From: Pseudomonas piscis
GTDB lineage: Bacteria > Pseudomonadota > Gammaproteobacteria > Pseudomonadales > Pseudomonadaceae
Length of the DNA: 64,000 bases
Assembly: GCF_009380155.1 (NCBI RefSeq)
Contig: NZ_WHUV01000002.1
Coordinates: forward strand, 434,001 to 498,000
Reading direction: 5' to 3'
Made by a program: the position numbers and the translations under genes. Below the pieces are notes generated by a model. It was not told where the DNA came from, did no database searches, and saw only the letters and a program-made list of their open reading frames with translations. Position 1 is the first letter of the stretch. Each line of letters starts with the position of its first letter. Shown here piece by piece: positions 63,164 to 64,000 of the stretch.

Positions 63164-64000
63164 ATGCTCGAAGCTCCTGTGCAGCGTCGCTTGCTGGTGG
63201 TCGACCCCTGTGATGATTGCCACCGTTTGTTGCCTGGGTTGCGCACCATCGGCTGGGATGTCGACAGCTGTGACCTGGAGTCAGCCCGTGAGCGCTCCTG
63301 CGATGTCGGCCTGCTGCGCCTGCAGCCTTTCCATCTGGAGCGTCCGGAAGCGGTCAAGGACCTGATCAGTCGCAGTGGCACCGAGTGGATTGCGGTGCTG
63401 AGCCAAGAGGTCCTGCGCCTGCAAAAGGTCGGGGACTTCGTCTGCGAATGGTTCTTCGATTTCCACACCCTGCCGTTCGATGTGTCCCGGGTCCAGGTGA
63501 CCCTGGGGCGGGCGTTCGGCATGGCCCGCTTGCGCGGCCAGGGCTCGGTCCACGTGGATCAGCCCGAACACGAGCTGTTGGGTGACAGCCGCACGATTCG
63601 CGATCTGCGCAAACTGCTCGGCAAGCTGGCGCCCACTGAATCCCCGGTATTGATCCGCGGGGAGAGCGGTACCGGCAAGGAGTTGGTGGCCCGCACCCTG
63701 CATCGCCAGTCCCAGCGCCATGACAAGCCGTTCGTCGCCATCAACTGCGGGGCCATTCCCGAGCACCTGATCCAGTCCGAGCTGTTCGGTCATGAAAAGG
63801 GCGCCTTCACCGGAGCCCACCAGCGCAAGGTCGGGCGTATCGAGGCGGCCAATGGCGGCACGTTGTTTCTCGATGAAATCGGTGACCTGCCCTTGGAGCT
63901 ACAAGCCAACCTGCTGCGTTTTTTGCAGGAAAAACACATCGAACGGGTCGGTGGCAGCCAGCCGATTCCGGTGGATGTGCGAGTTTTGGCCGCTACCCAC
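63164..64000 (+). CDS. Sigma-54-dependent activator with VpsR-like N-terminal domain, 3' part cut by window edge
   Basis: 279 codons are visible. The first 130 residues resemble a degenerate receiver ([10 protein letters not shown]) of the VpsR type, without a clear phospho-acceptor context. The AAA+ domain is intact so far: Walker A G-E-S-G-T-G-K-E (166-173), sigma-54 loop G-A-F-T-G-A (213-218), Walker B G-G-T-L-F-L-D-E (231-238). VpsR-like proteins often respond to cyclic di-GMP. Start has AAGGA upstream. The DNA-binding end lies outside the window. Confidence 0.92.
   Translation, partial: MLEAPVQRRLLVVDPCDDCHRLLPGLRTIGWDVDSCDLESARERSCDVGLLRLQPFHLERPEAVKDLISRSGTEWIAVLSQEVLRLQKVGDFVCEWFFDFHTLPFDVSRVQVTLGRAFGMARLRGQGSVHVDQPEHELLGDSRTIRDLRKLLGKLAPTESPVLIRGESGTGKELVARTLHRQSQRHDKPFVAINCGAIPEHLIQSELFGHEKGAFTGAHQRKVGRIEAANGGTLFLDEIGDLPLELQANLLRFLQEKHIERVGGSQPIPVDVRVLAATH

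Overview
This window looks like chromosomal DNA of a fluorescent Pseudomonas, closest in feel to the P. protegens / P. chlororaphis / P. fluorescens group; I cannot name a species. The evidence is a high G+C content throughout, a PvdQ-type acylase, DpkA, NhaB, two short Pseudomonas-style REP-like repeat clusters, and the gene order glgA-treZ-malQ-treY-(DUF2934)-glgX. I see no rRNA, tRNA, CRISPR, phage or insertion sequence. Gene density is normal and both strands are used.

Layout. 1-1261 (minus): an endonuclease/exonuclease/phosphatase family protein (cut by the window edge) and a PIG-L deacetylase. 1606-12403 (minus): a six-gene alpha-glucan/trehalose operon, glgA to glgX, with tightly overlapping stops and starts. 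GlgA makes alpha-glucan, GlgX debranches it, MalQ re-sizes it, and TreY plus TreZ cut trehalose from its ends. 13000-16689 (minus): a periplasmic copper-resistance operon copA-copB-DUF411-yqaA, preceded by a sequence that fits the CopR box. 16844-19371: a SRPBCC protein and a chemoreceptor with a textbook FliA (sigma-28) promoter. 19812-23420: a gene of unknown function, an aldo/keto reductase with a divergent LysR regulator, a tiny lipoprotein, a small membrane protein and a Fur-like winged-helix protein.

23722-27107: pvdQ (pyoverdine maturation / acyl-homoserine lactone acylase) convergent with an orphan FecR-type anti-sigma factor. 27259-33116: a PepSY protein, dpkA, a DUF883 protein, a nitrilase with divergent LysR regulator, a RimJ/L-type acetyltransferase and another LysR. 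33233-39309: an MFS exporter, a ferric-reductase-like flavocytochrome, glutaminase, a LEA14-like lipoprotein and an NCS2 nucleobase permease. 39569-43593: a complete iron cell-surface-signalling unit (ECF sigma, FecR, IutA-like receptor with signalling domain) behind a candidate Fur box.

43843-48023: a WYL regulator, a SnoaL-like protein, a ZapE-like ATPase, and a GNAT-chromate transporter pair. 48027-52807: a CopR/CopS-type two-component system, a small secreted protein and a CptA/EptC-type phosphoethanolamine transferase. 53688-56997: a gnd-zwf-HAD operon of pentose-phosphate enzymes. 57044 onward: NhaB, a secreted alpha/beta hydrolase, a Tat-exported phosphocholine-specific phospholipase C, a small conserved protein, and the first 279 codons of a sigma-54 activator.

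Two regulatory links stand out from the sequence alone. The CopR-type regulator at 49448-50122 and the copAB operon 33 kb away both have TGACA-N5-GTAA(T/C) boxes nearby. The chemoreceptor is tied to the flagellar regulon by its sigma-28 promoter. No obviously unprecedented multi-gene system is visible; the best candidates for novelty are the unknown 176-residue protein with its AT-rich upstream palindrome, the truncated Fur-like regulator, and the DUF2934 protein built into the trehalose operon.
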